DNA of 64,000 nt, from positions 1 to 64,000 of the forward strand of contig JAFRZA010000043.1 in NCBI GenBank assembly GCA_017442805.1, given 5' to 3'. Under the pieces are notes generated by a model, which did no database searches, was not told the origin of the DNA, and saw only the letters and a program-made list of their open reading frames with translations. The translations under genes and the position numbers were made by a program. The DNA comes from Erysipelotrichaceae bacterium (GTDB lineage: Bacteria; Bacillota_I; Bacilli_A; Erysipelotrichales; Erysipelotrichaceae). Positions 39,789 through 50,478 of this stretch are shown piece by piece. Position 1 is the stretch's first letter. Each line of letters opens with the position of its first letter.

Positions 39789-40994
39789 TCAAACTCCTTT
39801 GGGATAAAACACCAGCGCGTCATCGCTTTCGCTGTTGTAACAGATCGCGGAGACGATCCTGCTGATGTGGGAAAGTTCTCTGATGTTTCCCTTTTCATCC
39901 AGCATCCAGATGCCGTGAGAGGGATGGTCGGAATACGGCTCGTAGGGATTCTGGATCTGCCGGTCGGTATAGATGTAATACCTCTCATCGTAGCCGGCTT
40001 CCGTTACTCTCTTTCTGATTTCATCGTATCTTTCGATCGGCGCCGATTCAAGCAGCCGGCGGTTGAGTAGCCTTCCGGCCAGATCAGCCAGCACCGGATC
40101 GTCCATTCTTTCCATCAGCTGGAAGGAATACAGGCAGGTGGCGTCGTCAAGGCGGAAGTATTCGTCGTTGCTCAGCACGGACTTGCTGAGAAGAGCCCGG
40201 TACATCGGCAGCTGCTCAACGATGGCGCTGTCCTGATGATACAGGTCCAGCAGCCGCTGAAACAGCTTGGCCAGCAGGGCTTCATGAGCCCGTGATACCG
40301 GATGGTAGTAGACCTGCCAGTACATGTGGTAGCGGGCCATGATGTAGTCCTCGATGGTGTGCATGCCGCTCACCTTGATGACCAGCCGATCATCAGCCAC
40401 TCTCATGGTCCGTAAGATCCTTTCCAGATCGAATTCGCCGTACTTGGTACCGGTGAAGTAGCTGTCTCTTAACAGGTAGTCCATGCGGTCAGCGTCAAGC
40501 TGGGAGCTGATCAGCTGGCAGAGGATGCTGTTGGGGTGGTTGCCGCGGATGACGCTGGCGACGTCTTCCGGCAGCCTTTCGTCATATTCCTTCAGGATGC
40601 GGTTCAGTTCGCTGTCCTGAGTGATGATCTGAATGGTGTATTCCTCATGCTTTCTCTTCATGATGGCTTCGAAGGAATGGGAGAAGGGGGCGTGACCGAT
40701 GTCGTGCAGAAGTCCCGCCAGCATGACGGTTATCTTCTCGTATTCGCTGAGGTTCTCCCGCAGGTCCTTTACTTCACTCACCATTCTCCTGACAATCTCG
40801 TAGACGCCCAGGGAATGGGTGAAGCGGCTGTGCTCGCCGGTATGGTAGACCATCGAGGTACTGCCCAGCTGGTTGATCCTTCTCAGACGCTGAAACTCGC
40901 GGCTGGCCATGCAGCGCCAGATGATCTCTTCGCTGACGCGTACGTAACCATGAACGGGATCACGCAGAACCTTTTCTTCTGACAGTTTATTCAT
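39789..40994 (-). CDS. HD-domain phosphohydrolase, YwfO/dGTPase-like, 401 aa
   Basis: N-terminal KVLRDPVHGYVRV, then LRRINQLGSTSMVYHTGEHSRFTHSLG and the HD pair in AGLLHDIGHAPFSHSFE (about residues 92-108), followed by SSQLDADRMDYLLRDSYFTG. This order is typical of COG1078 proteins such as YwfO and EF1143, which hydrolyse dNTPs. AAGGTGG lies upstream of the ATG. First gene of an operon with the LplA-like and YczE-like genes. Confidence 0.93.
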   Translation of the reverse strand: MNKLSEEKVLRDPVHGYVRVSEEIIWRCMASREFQRLRRINQLGSTSMVYHTGEHSRFTHSLGVYEIVRRMVSEVKDLRENLSEYEKITVMLAGLLHDIGHAPFSHSFEAIMKRKHEEYTIQIITQDSELNRILKEYDERLPEDVASVIRGNHPNSILCQLISSQLDADRMDYLLRDSYFTGTKYGEFDLERILRTMRVADDRLVIKVSGMHTIEDYIMARYHMYWQVYYHPVSRAHEALLAKLFQRLLDLYHQDSAIVEQLPMYRALLSKSVLSNDEYFRLDDATCLYSFQLMERMDDPVLADLAGRLLNRRLLESAPIERYDEIRKRVTEAGYDERYYIYTDRQIQNPYEPYSDHPSHGIWMLDEKGNIRELSHISRIVSAICYNSESDDALVFYPKGV

Positions 40995-41060
40995 TCGGAT
41001 TCCACCTTTTCAGTATCTATATTCTAGCATAATTGCCCTGACAATATTATTCTTTGCCGA

Positions 41061-41086
41061 AAGAAAGACGGCGTCCTGCCGTCTTT
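41061..41086 (-). terminator. Terminator after prs
   Basis: AAAGACGGC (41064-41072) and GCCGTCTTT (41078-41086), with CTTTCTTT following on minus. Confidence 0.85.
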
Positions 41087-41095
41087 GACTTATTG

Positions 41096-42052
41096 CTAGT
41101 TCTTGAAGATGTTGTAGACGTCGGAGATCGGCTTGCTGTCGGCAATGGCCTCGATGCTCTTGGCCAGTAATACACCGACCGACAGGATCACCAGGTTGGG
41201 GACGCCCTTGAGTTCCTCAGGCGTTCTCTCAATGGTGTTGGTGATGACGAACTCCTTGACGCCGCTGGCGGCGATGCGCTCAATGGCACCGTTGGAGAAG
41301 ACGCCGTGAACGGCAGCGCAGTAGACATCCTTGGCGCCGTGGTCCTTCAGCATCTTTATGCATCCCAGCAGGGAGCCGCCGGTATCGACCAGGTCATCAA
41401 CGATGATGCAGTTCTTGTCCTTGACATCGCCGATCAGGTTCATGGCTTCAGCGACGTTGGGCTGGCTTCTGCGCTTGTCGACGATGGCGATGGTGGAATC
41501 GTCAATGCCGTCAGCCATCTTTCTGGCTCTGGTGACGCCGCCGTGGTCCGGTGAGACGACGACGACTTCGCCCATCTTCTTCTTGCGGAAGTACTGAGCC
41601 AGCAGATCCATGGCGGTCAGGTTGTCTGACGGGATCTTGAAGAAGCCCTGGATCTGGGAAGCGTGCAGGTCAACGGCGACCACACGGTCAGCGCCGGCTG
41701 CCTGCAGCAGGTCGGCGACCAGACGGGCGCTGATCGGCTGTCTGGGCTTGGCCTTGCGGTCCTGTCTGGCGTAGCCGAAATACGGCATGACGCAGGTAAC
41801 TTCCTTGCAGCTGGCTCTTCTGACGGCGTCCAGACAGATCAGAACTTCCATCAGGTTTTCGTTGACCGGTCCGCAGGTCGACTGAATGATGAAGACGTGC
41901 TTGCCGCGGACTGTCTCCTGAGGTTCGATCAGAATCTCTCCGTCCGCGAAATGATTGACCAGGATCTTGCCTTCCTCGACACCGAGGATGTTAACGATCT
42001 CCTGAGTCAGCTTCTTGCTGGATGTCAGTGAGAAAATCACAACGTTATCCAT
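41096..42052 (-). CDS. prs: Ribose-phosphate pyrophosphokinase
   Basis: Makes PRPP from ribose-5-phosphate and ATP for nucleotide, His and Trp synthesis. Clear motifs: N-terminal HFADGEILIEPQETVRGKHV, YARQDRKAKPRQPISARLVADLL (split around residue 100-122), and the PRPP-binding loop IIVDDLVDTGGSLLG. 318 residues, family length. It follows glmU by 13 bp, a conserved glmU-prs order in Bacillota. GGAGGGGG precedes the ATG. Confidence 0.97.
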   Translation of the reverse strand: MDNVVIFSLTSSKKLTQEIVNILGVEEGKILVNHFADGEILIEPQETVRGKHVFIIQSTCGPVNENLMEVLICLDAVRRASCKEVTCVMPYFGYARQDRKAKPRQPISARLVADLLQAAGADRVVAVDLHASQIQGFFKIPSDNLTAMDLLAQYFRKKKMGEVVVVSPDHGGVTRARKMADGIDDSTIAIVDKRRSQPNVAEAMNLIGDVKDKNCIIVDDLVDTGGSLLGCIKMLKDHGAKDVYCAAVHGVFSNGAIERIAASGVKEFVITNTIERTPEELKGVPNLVILSVGVLLAKSIEAIADSKPISDVYNIFKN

Positions 42053-42065
42053 ACTTCCCCCTCCG

Positions 42066-43424
42066 CTATTTTTCCGTCTTCAAATATTTCAAACCGTATC
42101 CCGGCTTGTTTTCCTGTCTGACGCGGCCGATGGCCATGTCGCCTTCGAGTACGTCTTTGGTGATCGTACTGCCGGCGGCCAGGACGCTGTTGTCCTGAAT
42201 GGTGACCGGCGCGATGATGTTGACGTTGGAACCGATGAAGCAGTTGTCACCGATGGTTGTATGGAACTTATGCTTACCGTCGTAGTTGACGGTGACGACG
42301 CCGCAGCCGAAATTGCACTTCTTGCCGACGGTGGCGTCGCCGACATAGGTGAGGTGGGCGCACTTGCTGCCGTCGGAGAAGACGGTGTTCTTCATCTCGA
42401 CGTAGTTGCCGATGCGGCAGTTGCTTCCGATGTGGCAGCCGTTGCGCAGGTGGGCATTGGGTCCGATCTTATTGTCGTCATCTACCTGCGAATCGGTGAT
42501 CCGGCAGCAGATGATCTGGTTGTTGTTGCCGATGACGGCGTTATTGAAGTAGCTTCCCTCTTCAATGATGTTGTCCGTGCCGATGACGGTCTTGCCTTCC
42601 AGACGGACATTGGGGTAGATCATGGTATCCTGACCGATCTGAACGTCTGGTCCGATCCATGTGTTTTCCGGATCGACGATGCTTACGCCTTTGTCCATCC
42701 AGCCGTAGTTGATCTTTCTCTGCAGCCACTTGGCGGCATGAGCCAGCTCGGCGTGAGAGTTGATGCCCTGCAGCTCCTCGCTGTCGCCGACCAGCGCCGC
42801 GACCTTGTGACCATGGCGGCGGAAGATCTCCACCAGATCGGTGACGTAGTATTCCTTCTGGGCATTGTCATTCTTTACTTCGGGAAGGTATTTCCATAAG
42901 AGTTCGTTGTCGGCGCAGTAGATGCCGGCGTTGATCTCCCGGATCTTCAGCTGTTCCTCAGTGCAGTCCTTCTTTTCCACGATGGCTTCGAATTCACCGT
43001 CAGCATTGCGGATGATGCGGCCGTAGCTGGCCGGATCGGCGGGAACCGTCGATAAAACGACCAGAGGATACTCGCTGGCCTTGTCCAGTAATGCCTTGTA
43101 GGTATCGGTACTGATCAGCGGGCAGTCGCCGTTGATGATCAGGGTCTTTCCGGTTTCTTCCTTAAGCTGTGTGGCCTGCATGACGGCATGAGCCGTTCCG
43201 TACTGAGGCTCCTGCAGAGCATACTGGCAGCGTTCGCCAAGGTAGTTTTTAATGCTGTCGCCGTCAAAGCCGATGACGAAGACCTTGTTTTCCACTTCCA
43301 GTTTTTCCAATGTGTCGCAGATGTGTTCAATCATCGGTCTGTCCAGAAGCTTATGCATCGTCTTTCCGTGACGGGAATGCATCCTGGTTCCTTTTCCTGC
43401 TGCCATAACAATCGCAGATGTCAT
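42066..43424 (-). CDS. glmU: Bifunctional GlcNAc-1-P uridyltransferase / GlcN-1-P acetyltransferase
   Basis: Produces UDP-GlcNAc for peptidoglycan. The uridyltransferase half begins with MAAGKGTRMHSRHGKTMH (nucleotide loop GxGTRM) and includes NGDCPLI and EINAGIYC; the C-terminal half after about residue 250 is a left-handed beta helix of hexapeptide repeats (IGPDVQIGQDTMIYP, VGKKCNFGCGVVTVNYDGK). 452 residues. AAGGAG before the ATG. Cotranscribed with prs. Confidence 0.97.
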   Translation of the reverse strand: MTSAIVMAAGKGTRMHSRHGKTMHKLLDRPMIEHICDTLEKLEVENKVFVIGFDGDSIKNYLGERCQYALQEPQYGTAHAVMQATQLKEETGKTLIINGDCPLISTDTYKALLDKASEYPLVVLSTVPADPASYGRIIRNADGEFEAIVEKKDCTEEQLKIREINAGIYCADNELLWKYLPEVKNDNAQKEYYVTDLVEIFRRHGHKVAALVGDSEELQGINSHAELAHAAKWLQRKINYGWMDKGVSIVDPENTWIGPDVQIGQDTMIYPNVRLEGKTVIGTDNIIEEGSYFNNAVIGNNNQIICCRITDSQVDDDNKIGPNAHLRNGCHIGSNCRIGNYVEMKNTVFSDGSKCAHLTYVGDATVGKKCNFGCGVVTVNYDGKHKFHTTIGDNCFIGSNVNIIAPVTIQDNSVLAAGSTITKDVLEGDMAIGRVRQENKPGYGLKYLKTEK

Positions 43425-43475
43425 AAATCGCTCCTTAGAATATACAATAATTCTAACACAGAAACAGCTTGTTTA

Positions 43476-44306
43476 TTAAGACAAAATGGTTGTTTTCCTG
43501 ACAAACTCGTAGCGTTCTTTCATTGCTTCATAAAGGGCGGAAATGTCCTCGTCCTTTTCCGAAAGCACGAAGCAGGTTGAGCCGCTGCCGCTCATCATGA
43601 CGCTGTCATAACCCAGGCTGCGGCACTGCCCGATGATCTCGCTGATGACCGGCTCCAGGCGCTCGGCGCTTTCCAGCAGGCTGTTGCCCAAAAGCCCGCC
43701 CAGAGGCTGATGGTGCATGAGCGCCAGCTGGACTTTTTCGATGTCGGGGTGCTGGGCCCGGGCGATGTCCAGCGTTTCGTAGGCTTCTCTGGTACAGACG
43801 CCCTGCCGCGGCTTGATGAGCAGGATGTCATAGCCCTTTTCCAGTTCAAAGGGCTCAATGACCTCACCGATGCCCCTGACCCGGGCCGGCTTGCTGACCA
43901 GACAATAGGGCACATCGGCTCCGATGGCGGTTCCGAATTCGATTTTCTGCTGAAGGGTCAGGTCAAGACCGGTCAGATCGCTGATCAGATGAATGACCGC
44001 GGCGGCATCAGCGCTGCCGCCGGCCAGTCCGGCGTTCATCGGAATGTTCTTGTTTACTCTGATGGCGAAATTATCCCTGAAGCCGTATCTTTCTCTCATT
44101 TTCTCAACGGTCCTGAAGATCAGGTTCTTTTCGTCATACGGCAGATTTATGTTGCATTCATAAGACGGCTCATCGCTGAGCGTCATTTCTATTTCATCAT
44201 AAAGGTCGATCGACAGTTCGATCATGTCCAGGTCGTGGTAGCCGTCTTCGTTGCGGCCCAGCACGTCGATGGACAGATTTATCTTGCCATAGGCTCTTCT
44301 AATCAT
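43476..44306 (-). CDS. ispE: 4-diphosphocytidyl-2-C-methyl-D-erythritol kinase
   Basis: GHMP kinase of the MEP isoprenoid pathway. N-terminal AYGKINLSIDVLGRNEDGYH carries the substrate-binding Lys, and the ATP loop is MNAGLAGGSADAAAVI (about residues 91-106). The C-terminal MMSGSGSTCFVL strand is the third GHMP motif. 276 residues. It overlaps rsmA by 8 bp. Presence implies isoprenoids are made by the MEP route. Confidence 0.96.
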   Translation of the reverse strand: MIRRAYGKINLSIDVLGRNEDGYHDLDMIELSIDLYDEIEMTLSDEPSYECNINLPYDEKNLIFRTVEKMRERYGFRDNFAIRVNKNIPMNAGLAGGSADAAAVIHLISDLTGLDLTLQQKIEFGTAIGADVPYCLVSKPARVRGIGEVIEPFELEKGYDILLIKPRQGVCTREAYETLDIARAQHPDIEKVQLALMHHQPLGGLLGNSLLESAERLEPVISEIIGQCRSLGYDSVMMSGSGSTCFVLSEKDEDISALYEAMKERYEFVRKTTILS

Positions 44307-45138
44307 CGCTTAACACCTCGTATAACCTGATGTAATCATCAAGGGACAGCTGCTCACAGCGGGCAGTTTCCTTAATATTTATATCATTTAATTGTTGTTT
44401 ATTTATGTGATATCCGCTGTTTGTCAGATTGGTGAGTACGATTTTGCGCCGCTGGGAATAACAGGCCCTGATGATGTCCAGAAGTCTCTGCTCATCTTCC
44501 ACGGGATGATGATAAGGACGCCTGGTAAAAAGCAGGACGGCGCTGTCGACCCTGGGCTGAGGCAGGAAGTTGCGCTTATTGACCCGGCTGAGCAGACTGA
44601 TCTCGCAGTAGTAGGGAGCGATGACCTGCAGGGGGCCGTAGTCCTTGTCGGCCTGCTTCTTGAAGAAGCGCTCCGCCACTTCCTTCTGCATCATGGCGAT
44701 GATCCGGCTGATCTTACCGCTTTCCGTCAGCAGCTTAAGCAGGATCTCGCTGGTTATGTAGTAGGGCAGATTGGAGACGACTGTCACCCTGCCTTCGATC
44801 TCATTCAGAATGGCGTCCAGATCGGTCTGCAGAATATCCTCATTACGGATCTCGAGATTATCAGGATCCTTCAGTTCTTCCCGGAGGATCCCGCAGAGCT
44901 GCTCATCGATCTCGATGGCGATGACCCGGCGGCACTTCCGGGCCATCGGCAGGGTAAGGGAACCCAGGCCGGGGCCGATCTCAATGACGGTATCCTCTTC
45001 GCTCAGCTGATCGACGATCTTGTTGATGACGGAAGGCTCCACGAGAAAATTCTGACCGTACTGCTTACGGGCAGTCAGCTGATGTTTCTTCATCAGATGG
45101 GTTATCTCGCTTTTACAGCCGATGATTCTCTCGCTCAT
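44299..45138 (-). CDS. rsmA: 16S rRNA (adenine1518-N6/adenine1519-N6)-dimethyltransferase
   Basis: Dimethylates two adenosines near the 3' end of 16S rRNA. Motifs: KQYGQNFLVEPSVINKI, SAM-binding IEIGPGLGSLTLPMA, and NLPYYITSEILLKL (the NLPY catalytic motif). Start at 45138 (MSERIIGCK) gives the usual 25-30 residues before GQNFL; ATG at 45093 is an alternative. It overlaps rnmV by 26 bp, the conserved tatD-rnmV-rsmA-ispE order of Bacillota. Confidence 0.95.
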   Translation of the reverse strand: MSERIIGCKSEITHLMKKHQLTARKQYGQNFLVEPSVINKIVDQLSEEDTVIEIGPGLGSLTLPMARKCRRVIAIEIDEQLCGILREELKDPDNLEIRNEDILQTDLDAILNEIEGRVTVVSNLPYYITSEILLKLLTESGKISRIIAMMQKEVAERFFKKQADKDYGPLQVIAPYYCEISLLSRVNKRNFLPQPRVDSAVLLFTRRPYHHPVEDEQRLLDIIRACYSQRRKIVLTNLTNSGYHINKQQLNDINIKETARCEQLSLDDYIRLYEVLSDD

Positions 45139-45658
45139 AAGCTTCCGCGATCTCCTTGACCTTCTCAAATTCAATTCCCAGCATGTTCAAATACCGGCGC
45201 AGCCTTTTGTTGTTGCACTTGCCCAGATGAAGCTGTGAAGTTACGTATTCTCTTTTCCTGCTGTCACCGCTCAACCCCAGGCTTTCATACTGCCTCAGGC
45301 TGACGGTTTCTCTGTTTTCACCAAAGCTGACGAGGTTTTCCAGGGCATCCCGTATGGCCTCTTCCCTGGCGTATTCAACACCGACGTTGCGCCTGCCGAT
45401 GGCGTCATTTTTTTCGATGAAAGCGTGCTGAGCCTGCGGCGCAGCCTCTCTGAGAGCGTCTCTGATGCGGACGCCGGGATGGTCGGGGTCGGTCAGAATG
45501 ATGGCTCCGCGGCCTTCAGAGGCCTGACGGACGATCTCCAGAATGTCATTATCAAAACCCAGACCGTTGGTGCACAGCACGTCACAGTCAAACAGTTTTT
45601 TCAGTCTGGCTTCGTCGTGTTTGCCTTCCACGACCAGAAGCTGCTCGATGCGCTTCAT
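45113..45658 (-). CDS. rnmV: Ribonuclease M5
   Basis: Toprim nuclease that completes 5S rRNA maturation. LLVVEGKHDEARLKKLF holds the catalytic Glu, and ILTDPDHPGVRIRDAL the DxD motif; the C-terminal LSGDSRKREYVTSQLHLGKCNNKRL is family-specific. 181 residues, normal. ATG at 45658 overlaps the tatD stop (ATGA); the frame open further to 45844 lies inside tatD and is rejected. Confidence 0.95.
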   Translation of the reverse strand: MKRIEQLLVVEGKHDEARLKKLFDCDVLCTNGLGFDNDILEIVRQASEGRGAIILTDPDHPGVRIRDALREAAPQAQHAFIEKNDAIGRRNVGVEYAREEAIRDALENLVSFGENRETVSLRQYESLGLSGDSRKREYVTSQLHLGKCNNKRLRRYLNMLGIEFEKVKEIAEAYERENHRL

Positions 45659-46413
45659 TGGGCTTTCCACTCCTCGTAGTTTCTGATCAGCTGATCCTGC
45701 AGCTCTTCCACGCTGATGCCCCGCAGCTGGGCAATGTATTCCCCGGTATATCTGACATAGGCCGTCTGGTTTCTCTGCCCCCGGAAGGGGACCGGAGTCA
45801 GATAGGGGCAGTCGGTTTCGATCATCATTCTGTTCAGCGGACATTCCAAAGCGTTTTCCTTAGGCTCCCGGGCATTCTTGAAAGTCACGACCCCGGGGAA
45901 GGAAATGTAGTAGCCCAGCTTCAGGTATTGGCGCATCATCTCCGTCGATTCGGAAAAACAGTGCATGATGACCTTGGTGCGGGCGTACTGTTTCAGTATT
46001 TCGTAGGTGTCTCTGGCCGCCGAACGGCTGTGGATCATGATCGGCTTGTTATGGCGGTTGGCGACCTCGATCTGGCAGATGAACATCTCTTTCTGCTTTT
46101 CCTTTTCTTCCTTATTCCAGTAGTAGTCCAATCCGATCTCGCCGACGGCGATGATCTCATCGACGACGCTTTCCAGATAGTCCATGTCACCGTCATTGAG
46201 ATGGTGAACGTCTTCGGGGAAGTAGCCGAAAGTGATGTCCAGGTTCGGATATCTTTCCTTTAACTGTTTGGTGTATTCAAAGTCTTCCCGGTTGAGACAG
46301 ACGATGTTGCTGACACGGACGTTGTTTGCCCCGGCCAGCTTCATGTAACCGTCGAAGTCTTCGCAATAGACTTCCTCATTCATGTGACAGTGGGTATCGA
46401 TCCAGTAACTCAT
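45655..46413 (-). CDS. TatD-family metal-dependent hydrolase (deoxyribonuclease), 252 aa
   Basis: TIM-barrel metallohydrolase with N-terminal DTHCHMNE, IGEIGLDYYW, MIHSRSAARDTYEIL, MHCFS and a final ETDCPYL motif supplying metal ligands. Family members have 3'-5' DNase activity linked to DNA repair. It sits 2 nt after mnmE and overlaps rnmV, so it is translated as part of the RNA-maturation operon. Confidence 0.94.
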   Translation of the reverse strand: MSYWIDTHCHMNEEVYCEDFDGYMKLAGANNVRVSNIVCLNREDFEYTKQLKERYPNLDITFGYFPEDVHHLNDGDMDYLESVVDEIIAVGEIGLDYYWNKEEKEKQKEMFICQIEVANRHNKPIMIHSRSAARDTYEILKQYARTKVIMHCFSESTEMMRQYLKLGYYISFPGVVTFKNAREPKENALECPLNRMMIETDCPYLTPVPFRGQRNQTAYVRYTGEYIAQLRGISVEELQDQLIRNYEEWKAQ

Positions 46414-46415
46414 CT

Positions 46416-47750
46416 TTACTTACCCACGCAGAAACGCGAGAAGATGCCGTCCAGCAGATCTTCCCGGGCGTACTGTCCCAATATTTCCCTGAGGCAGCGG
46501 TAGGCTGCCTGAATGTCTTCACTTACCAGATCCAGCGGCACGCCGCTGCTGAGCTGATCTTCAGCCTGGCGGATGAACCGGCGGGCCTGGCGCATCAGCG
46601 AGATCTGTCTTTCGTTGTTCAGTGAGGGCTCTTGAAGAGCGATCTGATCATGAGCGAACATCTCGTTGATCTTATCAGTCAGCTGGGAAATGTCGCCGTT
46701 AAGGGCGCTGACGCAGATCTCGCCTTCACGCGGCCTGATGTCGGCCTTGTTGTAGACGATGATGCGGTTGCGTCCCTCGGTCATTTCCAGAATCTCCTGA
46801 TCCTGCTTATCCTCAGCTTCCGAGCCGTCGATGATGATGATGACCAGCTGAGCCCGGTCCAGAGCTTCCAGCGACTTCTGAATGCCGATGCTTTCGACGT
46901 AGTCCTGACTCTCATGGATGCCGGCGGTATCGATCAGATGCAGGGTGACATTCCTAAGGTGAATGTCGCCCTCGACCAGATCGCGGGTCGTGCCGGCGTA
47001 TTCGGAAACGATGGCCTTGTCCTGCGCCAATAAGGCGTTTAAGAGGCTGCTCTTGCCGACGTTGGGCTTGCCGACGATGACGGTATCAACGCCTTCCTTG
47101 ATGACCATGGTGCTTTCCGCTCTCTCCATGATATCGTCGCAGCGCTTCAGCCAGTCAGCAATCAGCGGTTCGATCTCTCCTGCGGTAATTACGCCGTTAT
47201 CGTCATATTCGGGATAGTCGATGTTGACTTCGATGTGGGCGATGACCTGTTCCAGATCGTTGATCAATGGCGTAAGCAGGCGGCTGATGCTGCCGGAAAG
47301 GGAATTGACAGCCAGCCTGGCGTTGTTGCGGCTGTCAGCCATGATCAGATCATTGATGGCCTCTGCCTGGGTAAGGTCAATGCGGCCGTTGAGGAAGGCC
47401 CGCTTGGAGAACTCGCCCTTTTCCGCCTGCCGGGCTCCGGCTGCCAGTAAGAGGGTCAGGATCCTTCTGGTGACGTACAGGCCGCCATGGCAGTTGATTT
47501 CCGCCATGTTCTCCCCGGTAAAGGAATGGGGCGCCCGGAAGATGCTGACGAGAACTTCGTCAACGACTTCCTGATCCTGCGGATCGATGATGTGACCGTA
47601 ATAGATGCGGTAGCCTTCATATTCATGAGTGCGGCAGCGGAAGACCTTATCGAGCACGTCAAAGCAGTCCTCTCCGGAGAGACGGACGATCGATATGGCA
47701 CCAGCTGACAGCATGCTGGTGGAAACGGCAGCTATCGTATCTTCAAACAT
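46416..47750 (-). CDS. mnmE: tRNA modification GTPase
   Basis: With MnmG, forms (carboxymethyl)aminomethyluridine at wobble U34. The N-terminal tetrahydrofolate domain begins DTIAAVSTSMLSAGAISIVRLSG (split: DTIAAVSTS then GAISIVRLSG); the G domain has GKPNVGKSSLLNAL (P-loop), GTTRD, DTAGI and NKAD; the C-terminus ends FSRFCVGK, keeping the catalytic Cys. 444 residues. First gene of the operon running down to prs. Confidence 0.97.
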   Translation of the reverse strand: MFEDTIAAVSTSMLSAGAISIVRLSGEDCFDVLDKVFRCRTHEYEGYRIYYGHIIDPQDQEVVDEVLVSIFRAPHSFTGENMAEINCHGGLYVTRRILTLLLAAGARQAEKGEFSKRAFLNGRIDLTQAEAINDLIMADSRNNARLAVNSLSGSISRLLTPLINDLEQVIAHIEVNIDYPEYDDNGVITAGEIEPLIADWLKRCDDIMERAESTMVIKEGVDTVIVGKPNVGKSSLLNALLAQDKAIVSEYAGTTRDLVEGDIHLRNVTLHLIDTAGIHESQDYVESIGIQKSLEALDRAQLVIIIIDGSEAEDKQDQEILEMTEGRNRIIVYNKADIRPREGEICVSALNGDISQLTDKINEMFAHDQIALQEPSLNNERQISLMRQARRFIRQAEDQLSSGVPLDLVSEDIQAAYRCLREILGQYAREDLLDGIFSRFCVGK

Positions 47751-47801
47751 GTTTTCACCTTGAAACTATTTTAACACATTAGCCTTCCTTATGGACGCAC
47801 T

Positions 47802-47824
47802 GAAGGGCCTGATGCAGGCCCTTC
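47802..47824 (-). terminator. Stem-loop after the atp operon
   Basis: GAAGGGCCTG and CAGGCCCTTC form a perfect 10-bp stem 4 nt after atpC. On minus no T-run follows, so it may stabilise the mRNA end rather than terminate by itself. Confidence 0.6.
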
Positions 47825-47827
47825 GGT

Positions 47828-48231
47828 TTAATTGAAATACTTGTTCTTGAGATCGATCAGGTTGGTGGCTCTGGCCAGGGCAACGCGCGCTCTCATGATG
47901 TCGCTTTCCCGGCTGGCACCGGCCAGCTTCTTTCTCGCCTTGTTGATGGCCGCCTGCGCTTCCTCGATGTTGATCTCCTCAACGCTGATGATCTCATCGC
48001 ACAGCACGGTAGCGACGTTGTCCTCAAACAGCACCATGCCGTCGGAGACGGCCCAGTGGGACAGCTTGTTGTCCACGCTGGTCTCAATGACGCCGATGTC
48101 AATGGGGATCATGGTCGGCATGTGGTTGGATAACAGCGTCCTTCTTCCGTCGATGGCCGGCAGCGTAAGCTTGTCGGTCTCAATGGAACGGTAGGTCCCG
48201 TTATAGGTAACGAAGTCCACTCTGAACAGCA

Positions 48232-48232
<1 letters not shown>
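47828..48232 (-). CDS. atpC: ATP synthase F1 epsilon subunit
   Basis: Central-stalk subunit, 134 residues. The N-terminal beta sandwich shows VDFVTYNGTYRSIETDKLTLPAIDGRRTLL.. and NHMPTMIPIDIGVI (the family GxxxLxxxHxP/A-P-like turn), and the C-terminal helical hairpin AQAAINKARKKLAGA...RARVALARATN is complete. It shares one base with the end of atpD (TAATG). Last gene of the atp operon. Confidence 0.95.
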
Positions 48233-50477
<2,245 letters not shown>

Positions 50478-50478
50478 C

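Noticed and set aside
45659-45844. N-terminal extension of ribonuclease M5
   Set aside because: The frame is only open by chance inside tatD; the ATGA-coupled start at 45658 gives the normal 181 residues.
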